A DNA stretch of 64,000 nt from Achromobacter ruhlandii (GTDB lineage: Bacteria; Pseudomonadota; Gammaproteobacteria; Burkholderiales; Burkholderiaceae_B), in the NCBI RefSeq assembly GCF_902859695.1, contig NZ_CADIJL010000004.1, forward strand, positions 1 through 64,000, read 5' to 3'. Shown here in pieces: positions 63,074 through 64,000 of the stretch. The position numbers and the translations under genes were made by a program. Position 1 is the stretch's first letter. Every line of letters begins with the position of its first letter. A model generated the notes under the pieces. That model saw only the letters and a program-made list of their open reading frames with translations, made no database searches and was not told the origin of the DNA.

Positions 63074-64000
63074 CTAGGTTCCAGTGGGAGACAAGATGCC
63101 AAGCCATGCAACGCTCGCCAGAACCAAAACGGCCAAGGTCGCCTCCGTGAACAGACTCTGTCTAAGCTTGATGACTGCCTGTGCGCGATTGCCTGCCTTC
63201 AAAGCAGCCTCCAGGCTCGGGCTCAACCGATACCGATTGGCAGCAGCCAACGCCAGCATGCCTGCGAAAAGCAAGAGCTTTACCATCAGCAGCCGGCCAT
63301 ACAGCGTCGAGATGAGCGGATCAAACGATGGTCCGGCGATCGACAGGTAATTGAGAATTCCACTCACGACGAGTGCAGCCACGATCGCTGTACCTATGCG
63401 AGCAAAGCCATTCGACGTCCGACTGAGGACCGCTACCGGGTCTTGCGCGACATCCTGCTTGTGGGATGCCAGCATCAAGAACGCCACCAATGCGCCCACC
63501 CAAGCGCCCGCTGCCCAGAGGTGCGTGATATCCGACGCAAGATGGATGTAGCCGCGAACGCCGTCGTCCATCGCGCCGTGGCCTGCCCACGCAAGGGTCG
63601 CCAGCGCCACGCCGGTGGAGAGCGCCATCACTGCAAATCGCAAGGTAGCGTTCAATTTCAACATTGCGACGAGCACACACACCAACAGCGCGAGGATGCG
63701 AATGCACCAGGCGATGCCCATGTGCGTGCCCGTAATGAGCATGTCGAAGACGTGCGTTGACAGCTCCGCGTAGCTCTGGGCACCGGACATGGCCTTGGCC
63801 ATGACCGTCATGCCCCACATCGACAGGGCAATGCCGATGGCAGCGGATGCGCCAATGAGGACGCGATAGCGGCGCGAGATCGTCGAGGATCGCTCGTCGT
63901 TGCCCAAAGCATAGAGACCGAACATGGCGACGCCAAACGCCGCCGCCAGGTCCAGATACAGCGCCAGGCGCAGGACGATGGTCAACCAATCCCCGGCCAT
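63074..64000 (-). CDS. copD: Copper resistance protein CopD
   Basis: A 308-aa inner-membrane protein with about eight helices and the CopD-family histidine/tryptophan features (THMGIAWCIRIL, DITHLWAAGAWVGAL, then a final helix pair). CopD is thought to move copper across the inner membrane together with periplasmic CopC. The ATG coincides with the last three bases of the window, so the start is plausible but upstream context (copC expected) is not visible. CopK follows after 128 bases in the same direction. Confidence 0.88.
   Translation of the reverse strand: MAGDWLTIVLRLALYLDLAAAFGVAMFGLYALGNDERSSTISRRYRVLIGASAAIGIALSMWGMTVMAKAMSGAQSYAELSTHVFDMLITGTHMGIAWCIRILALLVCVLVAMLKLNATLRFAVMALSTGVALATLAWAGHGAMDDGVRGYIHLASDITHLWAAGAWVGALVAFLMLASHKQDVAQDPVAVLSRTSNGFARIGTAIVAALVVSGILNYLSIAGPSFDPLISTLYGRLLMVKLLLFAGMLALAAANRYRLSPSLEAALKAGNRAQAVIKLRQSLFTEATLAVLVLASVAWLGILSPTGT

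Larger units (their letters stand above)
51145..64000. mobile_element. ICEclc-type integrated element with copper/silver resistance genes (left part)
   Basis: From the tRNA-Gly end to the window edge the content is typical accessory DNA: a tRNA-Gly-type integrase, a broken LysR gene, a Cus-type efflux operon, XRE/LysR regulators and CopK/CopD. By eye this DNA is less GC-rich than the chromosome to the left. No conjugation genes appear before the edge, so the ICE assignment rests on the integrase, the site and the cargo. Confidence 0.75.

Overview
The window is a GC-rich betaproteobacterial chromosome segment. The gene set and order (lolA-ftsK-trxB, hrcA-hemH-grpE-dnaK-dnaJ, nadK-recN-fur-bamE-dapB-murB) and the protein sequences point to the Alcaligenaceae, most likely Achromobacter or a close Bordetella relative. 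This assignment is from recognition by eye; no database was searched.

Layout. 1-510: the 3' end of an IS3-family transposase with its terminal repeat, then a palindrome-rich non-coding stretch. 511-8.0 kb: lolA and ftsK (minus), trxB, an Smr-domain gene and an EmrE-like pump (plus), then a two-gene sodium:solute symporter unit (minus) whose large subunit carries an EF-hand-like loop. 8.4-16.9 kb: a complete kdp potassium operon (small ORF-kdpF-A-B-C-D-E). 17-22.4 kb: a 15-bp tandem repeat array, a frameshifted TorF-type porin gene, a dapA-like unit, a chemoreceptor, and the remains of a glycosyltransferase/O-antigen-ligase locus fused by deletion. 22.5-33 kb: icd, DUF1841, two small cytochromes c, a MoxR/VWA pair, acetyltransferases, an M16 peptidase and a DUF4148-type repeat protein. 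33.3-40.2 kb: a heat-shock cluster read on the minus strand (hrcA, hemH, small acidic ORF, grpE, thioredoxin-like, dnaK, dnaJ) with sigma-32-type promoters before grpE and dnaK. 40.3-46.2 kb: nadK, recN, fur, bamE, dapB, murB. 46.4-51.1 kb: three identical tRNA-Gly(GCC) genes interspersed with ordinary accessory genes.

From the 3' end of the third tRNA-Gly the window enters an integrated element of the ICEclc type. Its long tyrosine recombinase (about 645 aa) lies directly downstream of the tRNA, as in the clc family. Its visible cargo is copper/silver resistance: a Cus-type tripartite pump (CusA, a CusB fused to a CusF-like domain, and an outer-membrane factor), a Cys/Met/His-rich exported ORF, a CopK-like protein and CopD. 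It also carries a regulatory cluster made of an XRE repressor-like protein, a LysR-type effector domain without its DNA-binding domain, and a complete LysR regulator. The element runs off the right edge.

The most interesting signals are: a shared CGCG-(2-3 nt)-TTTACG box upstream of kdp, of the TorF gene and of the ACT-like/dapA-like pair; the EF-hand loop inside the symporter; the deletion chimera in the LPS locus; a hairpin that covers the integrase Shine-Dalgarno; and the effector-only LysR divergent from an XRE protein.
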